The notes under the pieces: generated by a model
Databases searched by the model: none
Seen by the model: the letters and a program-made list of their open reading frames with translations, nothing else
What the model was told of the DNA's origin: nothing
Position numbers and translations under genes: made by a program
Source of the DNA: JBHIKY01 sp042139015
Lineage (GTDB): Bacteria > Bacillota > Bacilli > Bacillales > Marinococcaceae
Assembly (NCBI RefSeq): GCF_042139015.1
Contig: NZ_JBHIKY010000001.1
Location: 248,001-312,000, forward strand
Length of the DNA: 64,000 nucleotides
Reading direction: 5' to 3'
Shown here: one piece after another, positions 24,054-33,096 of the stretch
Layout: every line of letters starts with the position of its first letter
Numbering within the stretch: position 1 is the first letter of the stretch

Positions 24054-25640
24054 TTACTCGTTAAAAGTGTCCGGTAAATCGTTTTCTAACAGCACGACCG
24101 ATTTCTGGACAGATACTTCATTCATCTTCGCAAGTGCATCCTGCAGATCAGCAGCTACATAAAACTGATTCTCCGGGTACCCTTTTGCGGCAAGTCCATC
24201 CTGCAGCGGCTTCGTCTGTTTTTTACCGACTAAAATAATGAAATCACAGACATCGGCGGCATATTCCGCAAATGATTTGTTCAGATCATATTCCTTCTCG
24301 CCAAGTTCAATCATGCCAGGGGTTACGAGCACTTTGTATTCCGGCATCTGCCCGAGCACTTCGAGCGCCATCCGCGAGCCGACCGGATTTGAATTAAAGC
24401 TGTCGTCGACGATCGTGATGTTGCCGCTTGTTTTTCTTAACTCCAGCCGGTGTTCCACAGGCTGAACCTGCTTAATCGCCCGTGCAATCTTCTCAAGAGA
24501 GATCCCTTTTTCGGATGCGATGGCGATCGCGGCAAGAATGTTGTAAATGTTATGGCGTCCAAGCAGCTTGGTCTGCACTTCCATGGAGGTGCCGTCATAT
24601 TTATAGACCGTAAACTTCGAGCCTTTCGATGAATAGGAAATGTCCCCGGCCCGGTAATGAAGGTCGGTTTCGTCGATTCCATAATATATCGTGCGGCAGC
24701 GGTTGCGCTGCTCATAGGCCATAATATTTTTATCGTCTTTGTTTAAAAAGGCGGTGCCCTCATGCGGCAGCGTTTCCACGAGTTCGAATTTCGTCTTCTT
24801 AATGTTATCGAGGGATTTAAACGTTTCGAGGTGCTGCTCGCCAATTGCCGTGAGGATGCCGTATTTCTGATGGACAAGCTCACAAATTTCTTCGATGTCA
24901 TGCTCCTGCTTCGCTCCCATTTCCGCAATAAACAGCTCATGGTACGGCTTCAGCATAGAGCGGATCGTACGGGTGACGCCCATTTTTGTATTGTAGCTTT
25001 CCGGCGTCATCAGTACGTTGTACTGGGAAGAGAGCACTCGTTCAAGAATGTGCTTCGTGCTCGTTTTTCCGTAGCTGCCTGTGACTCCGATCACTTCGAG
25101 GTTCGGCATCGATTTAATAATTTTTTCCGCATCGTTAAAATAATATTGATTGATCTGATTTTCAATCGGCCAGTTCAGCACATTGGCCGCTTTCACCATG
25201 AAAAACACGAGGAAATTTGTAATAATTGTGACAAGCAGCAGCCAGAATACTGTCCGTTCCTCACCCAGGCTTAAAAGAACGCCGAGCAGCGCGAACACAC
25301 TGTACAGGACACCCGTCGTAATAAAAAGACGTTTCACGCGCGCTGTGATGACGAGCTTCTTTTTCTGCTGTTCTTCCTTTAAAAAGTAGCCGTTGACCGC
25401 ATACAGCACAATTCCAATCAATAGCGCCAGCACTTCGTTCTCCATCAGTAATGCGAGAAATGCGACGGCGGGAACGATATTTTTTCCGGGAAACACCTGG
25501 CCTGGATGGTCTTTGATCCAGCGCCAGTAGCGTTCGTTCCGGTACGAATTTAATTGCAGCATATGCGCACTTTTTTTCACAAGCCTGGCGGTGTAAAAAC
25601 CCCATGCTGCTAAAAATATTATAATGAGGAAACTAATCAT
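24054..25640 (-). CDS. Membrane-embedded MurF-like Mur ligase
   Basis: About 528 residues. Instead of the soluble UDP-binding domain of MurF, residues 1-155 hold about five hydrophobic segments (near 1-19, 55-68, 70-87, 105-126, 130-154). A Mur ligase core follows: P-loop GVTGSYGKTS at 185-194, TRTIRSMLKPYHELFIAEMGA, the HLETFKSLDNIKKTKFEL block, GRHNIYNILAAIA and the C-terminal DDSFNSNPVGSRMALEVL with PGMIELGEKE. The core is closest to MurF. It may add a dipeptide or amino acid to a membrane-bound precursor rather than to UDP-MurNAc-tripeptide; this is inference. The start overlaps the hydrolase gene by 8 bases. Confidence 0.8.
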   Translation of the reverse strand: MISFLIIIFLAAWGFYTARLVKKSAHMLQLNSYRNERYWRWIKDHPGQVFPGKNIVPAVAFLALLMENEVLALLIGIVLYAVNGYFLKEEQQKKKLVITARVKRLFITTGVLYSVFALLGVLLSLGEERTVFWLLLVTIITNFLVFFMVKAANVLNWPIENQINQYYFNDAEKIIKSMPNLEVIGVTGSYGKTSTKHILERVLSSQYNVLMTPESYNTKMGVTRTIRSMLKPYHELFIAEMGAKQEHDIEEICELVHQKYGILTAIGEQHLETFKSLDNIKKTKFELVETLPHEGTAFLNKDDKNIMAYEQRNRCRTIYYGIDETDLHYRAGDISYSSKGSKFTVYKYDGTSMEVQTKLLGRHNIYNILAAIAIASEKGISLEKIARAIKQVQPVEHRLELRKTSGNITIVDDSFNSNPVGSRMALEVLGQMPEYKVLVTPGMIELGEKEYDLNKSFAEYAADVCDFIILVGKKQTKPLQDGLAAKGYPENQFYVAADLQDALAKMNEVSVQKSVVLLENDLPDTFNE

Positions 25641-26415
25641 GGCTCGACCTCTCTCCCTTCTCTTTTTTTAGGAAGTTGTCGACGATAATAAGGAATTCGT
25701 TCAGGTTATCAATGTAGGAATAATGCCCGGCCCTTTTCAATACTACCAGTCCTGAATCAGGTATCATTTCTTCCATTATTTTACCGTCTTCCACTGGGGT
25801 GGCTTCGTCGTTTTCTCCCCAGACCAGCAGGGTGGATGCTTTAATATGAGGCAGATGATGGCGCAGGTCCTCGTTGACGACCTTTACCATGGTCTGCTGC
25901 ATCGTTCCTGATACATTCTTATAATCGGCAGATCCGAGCTTTCCTTTTACTTTTGTCAAAATGTCGTCCTCATAGCGGTTAATAATCGGCAGCTTTAACA
26001 GCTTCTTAAATGTTTTGTACGTATACACCTTCACGTAATATTTGAGCTTGCGCTTCGGTTTAATACCCGCGCTGTCCACGAGTATTATTTTACGGACAGG
26101 ATGGGCAGACGCATATTTAATCGAGACGCGGCCGCCGAAGGAATGGCCGATGAGAATCGGATTGTCAATTCCCAGTTTGGCGAGAAATTTCCCGAGCATA
26201 TCGGTGTAATCAGCGACGGTCCACGGCTCAGGAGGCTCTTCGCTTTCGCCGAATCCCGGAAAGTCAATCGACCACACCTTGAAATTCTTCTCTAATGATT
26301 GGTGAACCGGCGCAAACGTCTGAATGTTGGCGCCCCAGCCATGCAGCAGTAAAACGTCCGCTCCCTCGCCGGAGACCTTATAGTTTATTTTCACACCGTC
26401 AATATCGATGTTCAC
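25633..26415 (-). CDS. Alpha/beta hydrolase
   Basis: About 260 residues with a standard alpha/beta hydrolase layout: oxyanion-hole strand LLLHGWGANIQTF near residue 25, nucleophile elbow IGHSFGGRVS (Ser near 94), the acid region TLLVWGENDEATPVEDG and the catalytic histidine in LKRAGHYSYIDN. No signal peptide. The GTG at 26415 has AGGAG upstream, and a TATAAT sits about 120 bases before it. It opens the operon with the Mur ligase (8-base overlap) and ddl. A role in trimming or releasing a cell-wall precursor is possible, but the substrate is unknown. Confidence 0.8.
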   Translation of the reverse strand: MNIDIDGVKINYKVSGEGADVLLLHGWGANIQTFAPVHQSLEKNFKVWSIDFPGFGESEEPPEPWTVADYTDMLGKFLAKLGIDNPILIGHSFGGRVSIKYASAHPVRKIILVDSAGIKPKRKLKYYVKVYTYKTFKKLLKLPIINRYEDDILTKVKGKLGSADYKNVSGTMQQTMVKVVNEDLRHHLPHIKASTLLVWGENDEATPVEDGKIMEEMIPDSGLVVLKRAGHYSYIDNLNEFLIIVDNFLKKEKGERSSHD

Positions 26416-26605
26416 AAAAAAACGCTCCTATTCTATGAAAATCTTCCTGCTCGATCCGAGGCAGGCATTCTTATTTTATGTATGCGAAAGGATGAAAAGC
26501 ACGCCTATTTCACATGTAAACACAATAACACCATTATATCTTATCACATCTGAAAGGAAACGAGAATTGTCACTTTTGACCTGATTATGAAGGAGTTCTG
26601 TTTCA

Positions 26606-26634
26606 TTGACTTTTTATTTAGGGTTACGTAATAT
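26606..26634 (+). promoter_or_regulatory. Sigma-A promoter of the MFS gene
   Basis: TTGACT, a 17-base spacer and TAATAT, 28 bases before the start of the transporter gene. Confidence 0.75.
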
Positions 26635-26662
26635 TTTTATAGATTAAGAAAGAAGGGATAGC

Positions 26663-28051
26663 ATGGCATCGGAGGAAGTGCTTGACCCCCGCAAAAAGAA
26701 ATTATTAATCCGCCTTATTTCTATTATACTTATTTTCGCCGTGATGAACGGCACGATGTTTAACGTGGCCGTTCCGGATATTCAGGATTATTTCGGCCTC
26801 GCTGCCTCTGAGGTGAGCTGGGTGCTGACCGGCTACATTATGGTCTATGCGGTCGGATCGCTCATGTACGGCAAGCTCGCTGATTACTATCCGATTAAAA
26901 CACTTTTGACATTTGGGATAACGCTGTTTGCTGCTGGAGCCCTGCTCGGCTTTTTTTCGCCGAATTTCGGCGTGCTTATTCTCGCGAGAGTTCTGCAGGC
27001 GGCCGGCGGCGCCACCATTCCGGCGCTTGCCTTTATCATTCCGGCCCGTTTTTTTCCGAATGACCGCGGTAAGGTGTTTGGTGTCATCTCCTCGACGGTT
27101 GCTTTCGCCTCCGGGATCGGACCGATTATCGGTGGAATCGTCGGCGGTGCCCTGGACTGGCGCTACCTGTTTTTATTTTCCGTCGCCTCGATGATTGCCC
27201 TGCCGTTTCTGCGGAGCTGGCTGCCGGAGGAGAAGAAAAGAGGAGGCTCAATCGATTTTCTCGGCGCGTTTCTGTTTGGTATCGCGATTGCCTCACTGCT
27301 GTTGTTTGTCACGACCGGCATCCTCTTTTTTGTCGGCTTGTTCGCAGCGTTCGCCGCTTTTTTTGTATGGCGGACGATCAAAGCGGCGGATCCGTTTATC
27401 CGGCCGGCCATGCTGAAAAATAAACACTACACCGTCACTATTTTCACAAGCTTTCTTGGCACGAGTACGCTCTTCGGCCTTATTTTTGTCATTCCTATAA
27501 TGATGAGAGAGCTCTACGATATGAGCACGACCGGCATTGGCCTGGTGCTTTTTCCCGGGGCGATGCTTGCCGGCTTTCTCGGCAGGCTGGGAGGAGAGCT
27601 GGTGGACCGCAGAGGCGGGGAGTATGTAGTGGTGCTCGCCCTGATCCTGATAGGAACCGGCTGCTTTTTCATTTCCACCTTCGCCGGATATGCGCCCTGG
27701 GTCGTGTCTTTGTCTCTCATGATTGCGTACCTTGGCTTTCCGTTAATCCAGAGCTCGACTGCGAACATTTTATCGACCATATTACCGGCGGAGTCGACCG
27801 GTGTCGGCATCGGTTTATTTAACCTGATGAACTTTATGGCCGGCGCCTTCAGCAGCGCGATCTTTGGAGCGGTGCTGGAGCTGAACAACGTGACGCTGTC
27901 CTTGAACCCGTTCGCACAGCACGGCTCGAATGTGATTTTCTCCAACCTCTATGTCTGCCTTGTGTTTGTTGCGGCGGCAGCTCTTATCATGTTTAAGCTG
28001 ACGTTTCGGCCGCTGGCGTCTGTGCAGGAGGCGGCGGTCGATAGGCAATAA
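26663..28051 (+). CDS. MFS drug/proton exporter, DHA2 type
   Basis: About 462 residues with some 14 hydrophobic segments, the count of the DHA2 group (Tet(L)/QacA-like). Marks: NGTMFNVAVPDIQDYFG in the first helix region, WVLTGYIMVYAVGSLMYGKLAD, the motif C region GIGPIIGGIVGGALDWRYLF near residue 155 and a polar C-terminus. It would export a drug or organic ion in exchange for protons at the cell membrane. Substrate is unknown. AGAAGGGATAGC precedes the ATG. It stands alone and converges on the GH127 operon. Confidence 0.85.
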   Translation: MASEEVLDPRKKKLLIRLISIILIFAVMNGTMFNVAVPDIQDYFGLAASEVSWVLTGYIMVYAVGSLMYGKLADYYPIKTLLTFGITLFAAGALLGFFSPNFGVLILARVLQAAGGATIPALAFIIPARFFPNDRGKVFGVISSTVAFASGIGPIIGGIVGGALDWRYLFLFSVASMIALPFLRSWLPEEKKRGGSIDFLGAFLFGIAIASLLLFVTTGILFFVGLFAAFAAFFVWRTIKAADPFIRPAMLKNKHYTVTIFTSFLGTSTLFGLIFVIPIMMRELYDMSTTGIGLVLFPGAMLAGFLGRLGGELVDRRGGEYVVVLALILIGTGCFFISTFAGYAPWVVSLSLMIAYLGFPLIQSSTANILSTILPAESTGVGIGLFNLMNFMAGAFSSAIFGAVLELNNVTLSLNPFAQHGSNVIFSNLYVCLVFVAAAALIMFKLTFRPLASVQEAAVDRQ

Positions 28052-28083
28052 AAAACCTGCCGCGACAAGAGTCACAGCAGGTT
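28048..28083 (-). terminator. Terminator of the GH127/ABC operon
   Basis: AACCTGC (28054-28060) and GCAGGTT (28077-28083) pair; the minus strand then runs into TTTTTTATT. It lies between two convergent genes; no T-run exists on the plus side. Confidence 0.75.
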
Positions 28084-28142
28084 CGAAATAGGCGGAAGGC
28101 GGACATTTGAGGGAGGGGAAAGTTCTGGGCAGATGAAACACT

Positions 28143-30434
28143 TCATCTCTGCCTCTTTGTAATCACGCTCAGTCCGAACACCCGCCCTGCCGCTCTGCCC
28201 GCTTGAGACGTAAAGGTTACCGTCACCTTCGTTCTTCCATTCGTCAAAGCCGCCGGAACATCATAGGCTTTTTGAAATAACTCCTCCGGCTGTTCTCCCT
28301 GAAGAATCTCACGTGCCACCACCTTGTCGCCGACCGCTATATCAAACTCTCGTTCATACCTTGTGCCGTCCGCTTCCAATGGTCCGTCACTGCCGTAATA
28401 CGTAACGAGCAGGATATTTTCTGTGGCCGGGTCCACCGCCATGTCATAGCTGAAACTCCCATCCCCGCGGCATTCACGCCAGCCGCTGTGCACCTGATGC
28501 AGATACCCTGAGATTGAATTGCACGCTTTCAAGTGATGATCTATCTCGGGCTGCTGCTCGTTCGGATATACGGTATCGACGGTTTTCACTTCCGATTTTT
28601 CGGCGCGGGACCGGTATTCTCGGTAATCCGCTTCATTCATGCATTCCCAGTACAATGTATAGCGCTGGTGATGGAGTTTATAAAAAGGAATTAGTTTGAT
28701 TTTTTGGCTGCCGGGCATTGCGATCGCTTTTGTTTCAAACAGGAGCGGATTACTGCTGACCTGCTGAATTTCCTGTTCCACCTCCTCTTTATTTGTCACG
28801 AGCACCGGCGCCTCCACCCGTTCGTGATAATTCAGCTGCTGATGATCCTCAAGAATATCGGTGGCTGGAAAATTTTCCGTACCAAGAGCACCCGCTAATA
28901 CTATAGGCCCGTACATGAATGCTTTTTTACTTTCCTGATCCTTTGCCCTGTATGTATGCAGATTCATGGGCATGTTCACTTCCACACGGTCGCCACTTTT
29001 CCACCTGCGGCTTATTATCAGATAGCCGTTTTCATTTGGAGCATGGTGGTACGCTCCATTCACGAGGATCTGAACCGTCCCCACTGTCCAATACGGCTCT
29101 CGAATGCAGATATCAAGCATGCTGCCAGTTGCTTTTTTAACATACAATGTCGTCGTCTCCTCGTTTGGAAAAGAGGTTTCCTGCTCCAGTACCATTCCCC
29201 TGTCCTGCATAATCAGGCGGGAGGATATAAATAAATTTACATACAAGCGGGAGCCGCTGATGTAATAGATATTCTGATGGTACCTCGCCGGATTTTCTAA
29301 GCCGGTTCCTGTACAGCACCAAAACGAATTCTCCGGTGAGCAATACACCTTAAAATGTCCCGGCAGCGTCGACACGAAATACGTTTTCATCCCGGAATCC
29401 GGGTCCTGTGAAGCGAGAATGTGGTTATAGAGCGCTTTTTCATAAAAGTCCATATACACAGCCTTCGGAGACCAGCGGAACAAGTGGGAGGTAAGCTTTA
29501 ACATATTGTAGGTGTTGCACGTTTCGGTGGTGGTAATACCTAAGGCTTCCTCCTCCGGCGGACCGAAATGCTCACGGATGCTGTTGCCGCCGATAACATA
29601 CGTACGGGAGGCTGTGACCTGGTGCCAGAAAAACCTGGCAGCTCTTTGATAGTAAGGCTCTCCCGTGATCTCATAAAGCTTTGCAGCTCCTATGACCTTT
29701 GGAATCTGGGTATTCGCATGCTTTCCCTCCAGCTCATCCACCTCTGCTGCAAGCGGATCAAGCACGGCTTGATGACAAAAACGCTTTGCGAGCGTCCGAA
29801 ATCTCTTCTCTCCAGTGAGAAGATATACCTCTGCCATCGACTCATTCATACCGCCATGTTCACACGTTAACATTCTTTGAAACTGGTGGTCTGAAAGCTT
29901 TGCTAATCCTTTTTCTGCCCACGCTGCCAGCTTCACTACCACCTCTCGTGCTGGTTCGTAGCCCGTGCAGTGATATGCATCAATCAGGCCGGCAAAGATT
30001 TTGTGGAGGCTGTACCACGGCACCCAGGACCCTGCCAGTCTGAAGCGTTCCACTTCGAAGTCCCCGGTGAATACTTGGTCAAAACAAGTTCTCGGAAATC
30101 CACTGACATACCCGTCCGGATCAAAGTGCTGAATATGCTTCAGCTCATCAACGGCATATATTACCTTGTGCTTCAGCTCGTAGTCACCTGTTGCTTCATA
30201 CATGAGCGATGCAGCCGACAGCCAGTGTCCGATTGAATGTCCCGCGATCGCCGTAGCTTCCCAGCCACCGTATCTTGCTTTTTTCGGCGGCTGCAAGTTC
30301 GCTTCATAGCAGGGGGCAGCCAGCCGGTCTATATCGAGCGATAAAATGTAACCTTTCCCTGTTTCCTGGGATTCTTTAAAAAGTCCCTCTAAAAGCTTCA
30401 CCCGGGACGCTTGCTGATGATGTATAGTTTCCAA
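28143..30434 (-). CDS. GH127-type beta-L-arabinofuranosidase (DUF1680)
   Basis: About 763 residues, without signal peptide, so it acts in the cytoplasm. The (alpha/alpha)6 barrel part has YGGWEATAIAGHSIGHWLSA near residue 55 and CEHGGMNESMAEVYLLTG near 190. The zinc-cysteine site of GH127 is intact: ETCNTYNML gives Glu and Cys, SFWCCTGTG gives the Cys pair including the nucleophile. Beta-sandwich domains follow. The start is the TTG at 30434 with AAAGGAGATCAC upstream. It closes the sugar ABC operon and should split arabinooligosaccharides brought in by it. Confidence 0.88.
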   Translation of the reverse strand: METIHHQQASRVKLLEGLFKESQETGKGYILSLDIDRLAAPCYEANLQPPKKARYGGWEATAIAGHSIGHWLSAASLMYEATGDYELKHKVIYAVDELKHIQHFDPDGYVSGFPRTCFDQVFTGDFEVERFRLAGSWVPWYSLHKIFAGLIDAYHCTGYEPAREVVVKLAAWAEKGLAKLSDHQFQRMLTCEHGGMNESMAEVYLLTGEKRFRTLAKRFCHQAVLDPLAAEVDELEGKHANTQIPKVIGAAKLYEITGEPYYQRAARFFWHQVTASRTYVIGGNSIREHFGPPEEEALGITTTETCNTYNMLKLTSHLFRWSPKAVYMDFYEKALYNHILASQDPDSGMKTYFVSTLPGHFKVYCSPENSFWCCTGTGLENPARYHQNIYYISGSRLYVNLFISSRLIMQDRGMVLEQETSFPNEETTTLYVKKATGSMLDICIREPYWTVGTVQILVNGAYHHAPNENGYLIISRRWKSGDRVEVNMPMNLHTYRAKDQESKKAFMYGPIVLAGALGTENFPATDILEDHQQLNYHERVEAPVLVTNKEEVEQEIQQVSSNPLLFETKAIAMPGSQKIKLIPFYKLHHQRYTLYWECMNEADYREYRSRAEKSEVKTVDTVYPNEQQPEIDHHLKACNSISGYLHQVHSGWRECRGDGSFSYDMAVDPATENILLVTYYGSDGPLEADGTRYEREFDIAVGDKVVAREILQGEQPEELFQKAYDVPAALTNGRTKVTVTFTSQAGRAAGRVFGLSVITKRQR

Positions 30435-30461
30435 CGCCGTGATCTCCTTTACTTAATAGAT

Positions 30462-31100
30462 TTACTGTTGCGCCATTTGAGAAAAACTACTTTTCTCCGG
30501 CAGTGAATACGATGTCATTTTCATCATAATAAATCCAAGTACACTGCCGCCAAACACAGGAATGAGTCCCGGCACCTTTACAAACACATATATGGACCCC
30601 GCAAGCAGTATGATCATGGACAGCGTCTGCAGCGGCTTTCCTATCGCCATCACAAATGCGTAAGTGACATACTGCCTCGTGCTCAGCTTGAAATGAACAA
30701 ACAATGGAAATATATAGAGAAGGACGAGTACATAGACAAATATGAGCAAATACGTAATGATGGTAATCATTTGATTAATCAAGCTGGCATCTAACTGCTG
30801 AAGTACTCTTACATTCACATATAAAACAAAGCCTGCAGCCGTCAGCATCCAGCCAATCAGATTGGCTCTCAGAAATTCACGCTTGTAATGATGCCAGAAT
30901 TGCTTGATTACAGGAATGCTTTTCTCATGCTTGACATCCACGATTCGCGTCCGCAGTACAGCAAAAAGTGCGGCAGTGGCCGGGAAAACCCCGAATACAA
31001 AGAGACCGAGCGCTGAAAACAGCACCCACAGCAGATTTGTGAGAAATAAATGCAGTGCCCACTCGCCGAAACGGATATAGTGACTTGTTATGCGATTCAT
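30462..31100 (-). CDS. YesL-family (DUF624) membrane protein
   Basis: About 212 residues with five to six hydrophobic segments. The family pattern is visible in WVLFSALGLFVFGVFPATAALFAVLR near residue 25 and FKKAN-like FLRANLIG in the middle. DUF624 proteins go together with LplB/LplC-type sugar permeases in Firmicutes; their role is not settled. AAAGGAG precedes the ATG. A second, longer-diverged member lies at the right end of the window. Confidence 0.8.
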   Translation of the reverse strand: MNRITSHYIRFGEWALHLFLTNLLWVLFSALGLFVFGVFPATAALFAVLRTRIVDVKHEKSIPVIKQFWHHYKREFLRANLIGWMLTAAGFVLYVNVRVLQQLDASLINQMITIITYLLIFVYVLVLLYIFPLFVHFKLSTRQYVTYAFVMAIGKPLQTLSMIILLAGSIYVFVKVPGLIPVFGGSVLGFIMMKMTSYSLPEKSSFSQMAQQ

Positions 31101-31115
31101 AGGTAAGCTCCTTTC

Positions 31116-32021
31116 TCAGCCTTTAACGGAACCAATCATAACTCCTTTTTCGAAGTATTTTTGAATAAACGGATAAAGGAGGAGAATCGGCAGTGTGGCC
31201 ACGATAATCACCCCGTATTTAATCTGATCGGCATACCTTTGTGCGTAGCCCCCGCCCGTATCTCCACTTCCTGTCCCCTGCATCGACACCTGATTGGATA
31301 ACAGAATATCTCTCAACACAATCTGCAGCGGCTGCAGGCTGTAATCTCTGATATAAATTAAACCGGTAAAAAAATCGTTCCAGTGCCAGACGAGGTAGTA
31401 AAGGCCGATGACCGAGATGACAGCTTTAGAGAGCGGCAGAACAATCTTCCAGAAAAATGTGAAATGGTTACACCCATCCATCGTTGCAGCTTCATACATT
31501 TCCTTTGGTATGGTGTTTTCAAAAAAGGTACGGGCAATAATGAGATTGAATACATTCACCGTCAGCGGGTTGAAAATAAAGACCCACATCGTGTCAAGCA
31601 GCTGCAGATCCTTCATTAATAGATACGTAGGAATTAAGCCGCCGTTGAAAAACATCGTGAAAATAAAGAAAAACATCAGCGGCCGTCTTGCTCTGAATTC
31701 CTGTCTGGAAAGGACATATGCGGCAGGAAGAGTAAGCAGCAGGTTCACAAACGTTCCCCCGAAGGAGTAAATCATCGTATTGCGGTAGCCTGTCCAGATT
31801 CTCGGGTCCTGAAAAATCTCCTGGTATCCATATAAGCTGAAGCCTTTCGGCAGCAGGAGAACCTGGCCGGTCGAAACCATGGTGGAATCACTGACCGAAG
31901 CAATAATGACAAAATAGAGCGGATAAGCCACCACAAAAAATACAATGGCACATAGAAAATAAACACAAATATCAAATATCGTATCGGAATTGATTTTTCG
32001 TTTCCCTTGCAGCGTTTCCAT
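31116..32021 (-). CDS. Sugar ABC transporter permease, LplC/YtcP type
   Basis: About 301 residues, six membrane helices. The EAA loop that contacts the ATPase is seen as EAATMDGCNHFTFFWKIVLPLSK near residue 185. The C-terminus KYFEKGVMIGSVKG is the standard ending of this CUT1 subgroup. It pairs with the permease encoded just upstream. No ATPase is encoded nearby, so a shared one (MsmX type) is expected. Confidence 0.9.
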   Translation of the reverse strand: METLQGKRKINSDTIFDICVYFLCAIVFFVVAYPLYFVIIASVSDSTMVSTGQVLLLPKGFSLYGYQEIFQDPRIWTGYRNTMIYSFGGTFVNLLLTLPAAYVLSRQEFRARRPLMFFFIFTMFFNGGLIPTYLLMKDLQLLDTMWVFIFNPLTVNVFNLIIARTFFENTIPKEMYEAATMDGCNHFTFFWKIVLPLSKAVISVIGLYYLVWHWNDFFTGLIYIRDYSLQPLQIVLRDILLSNQVSMQGTGSGDTGGGYAQRYADQIKYGVIIVATLPILLLYPFIQKYFEKGVMIGSVKG

Positions 32022-32042
32022 TACTTCCCCTCCATTCCGTTG

Positions 32043-33017
32043 CTACCATAAGCTGATCCTTGAGTATCGCTTCGCAATATAGTTCACCGCTACTAATAAG
32101 GTGAAATTAATCATTGTGTTAAACAGGCCAATGGCCGCAGCATAGCTGAATTGATTGGAAACAATCCCGATTTTATACACGTACGTTTCAATAACTTCCG
32201 AGATGGGAAGGTTCAAGGAATTCTGCATCAGAAAAATCTTTTCAAAGCCTGTGCTGATGACAGTCCCCATGTTTAGAATCAAGAGGATGATAATGGTCGG
32301 CACGATCGCCGGCAGCTCGACATTACGGATGATCTGCCATCGGTTCGCTCCATCGATCTTGGCCGAATCATATAATTGGGTATCAACGCTCGAGAGAGCT
32401 GCTAAGTATATGATGCTGTTCCAGCCGACATGCTGCCAAATATCAGAAAGCACATACACCGGGACAAAGGCGGTGACAGAAGCGAGCAGATTGGAGTCGA
32501 ATCCGAGCTTACTGACAATCAGTCCGACTATTCCTGTATTTGGGGAAAGCAGCACATTCAACAGCCCTACTAACACCACAATGGAAATAAAATGAGGAAA
32601 ATAAACGGTCGTTTGAAATATTTTCTTCCCTTTTTTCCAGCGGATCTGATTAATTAACAACGCAAGGAAAATGGGAGCAGGAAACCCTACAATAATAGTA
32701 GTAAGACTGATCAGCACAGTATTTCTCATTAAATCTGCAAACATGTGACTGTTAATAAACTGCTCAAAATATTTAAGGCCGACCCACTCCCCGCCGGTCA
32801 GCCCTGCACTGAAATCATACTCACGAAAAGCCAGTTGAATGCCGTACATCGGGATGTAATTAAAGATGATTACCGTGATGATCGCGGGAATAATCATCAG
32901 CCATAGCTGATAATCTCGTTTAAACGTGTTTATGACCGTCTGTTTCTTTTTTTCAGTGACTGATTTTACATTTTTAATCTCTTCTGTCTGCGGATTGACA
33001 TAGGCCAAAAACACCAC
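32043..33017 (-). CDS. Sugar ABC transporter permease, LplB/YteP type
   Basis: About 324 residues. After a 30-residue basic N-terminus come six helices (first: LWLMIIPAIITVIIFNYIPMYGI). The EAA loop is seen as DSAKIDGANRWQIIRNVELPAI near residue 240. The C-terminus VNYIAKRYSRISLW is typical. The start is the GTG at 33017, behind GGAAGAGG; a few residues either way are possible. Confidence 0.9.
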   Translation of the reverse strand: MVFLAYVNPQTEEIKNVKSVTEKKKQTVINTFKRDYQLWLMIIPAIITVIIFNYIPMYGIQLAFREYDFSAGLTGGEWVGLKYFEQFINSHMFADLMRNTVLISLTTIIVGFPAPIFLALLINQIRWKKGKKIFQTTVYFPHFISIVVLVGLLNVLLSPNTGIVGLIVSKLGFDSNLLASVTAFVPVYVLSDIWQHVGWNSIIYLAALSSVDTQLYDSAKIDGANRWQIIRNVELPAIVPTIIILLILNMGTVISTGFEKIFLMQNSLNLPISEVIETYVYKIGIVSNQFSYAAAIGLFNTMINFTLLVAVNYIAKRYSRISLW

Positions 33018-33096
33018 CTCTTCCTTTATTTTGTAAAGGGAGGCTGCACCAAACCCGGTACAGCACCCTTCCCTTCCATTGAAATTATCAGGATAG

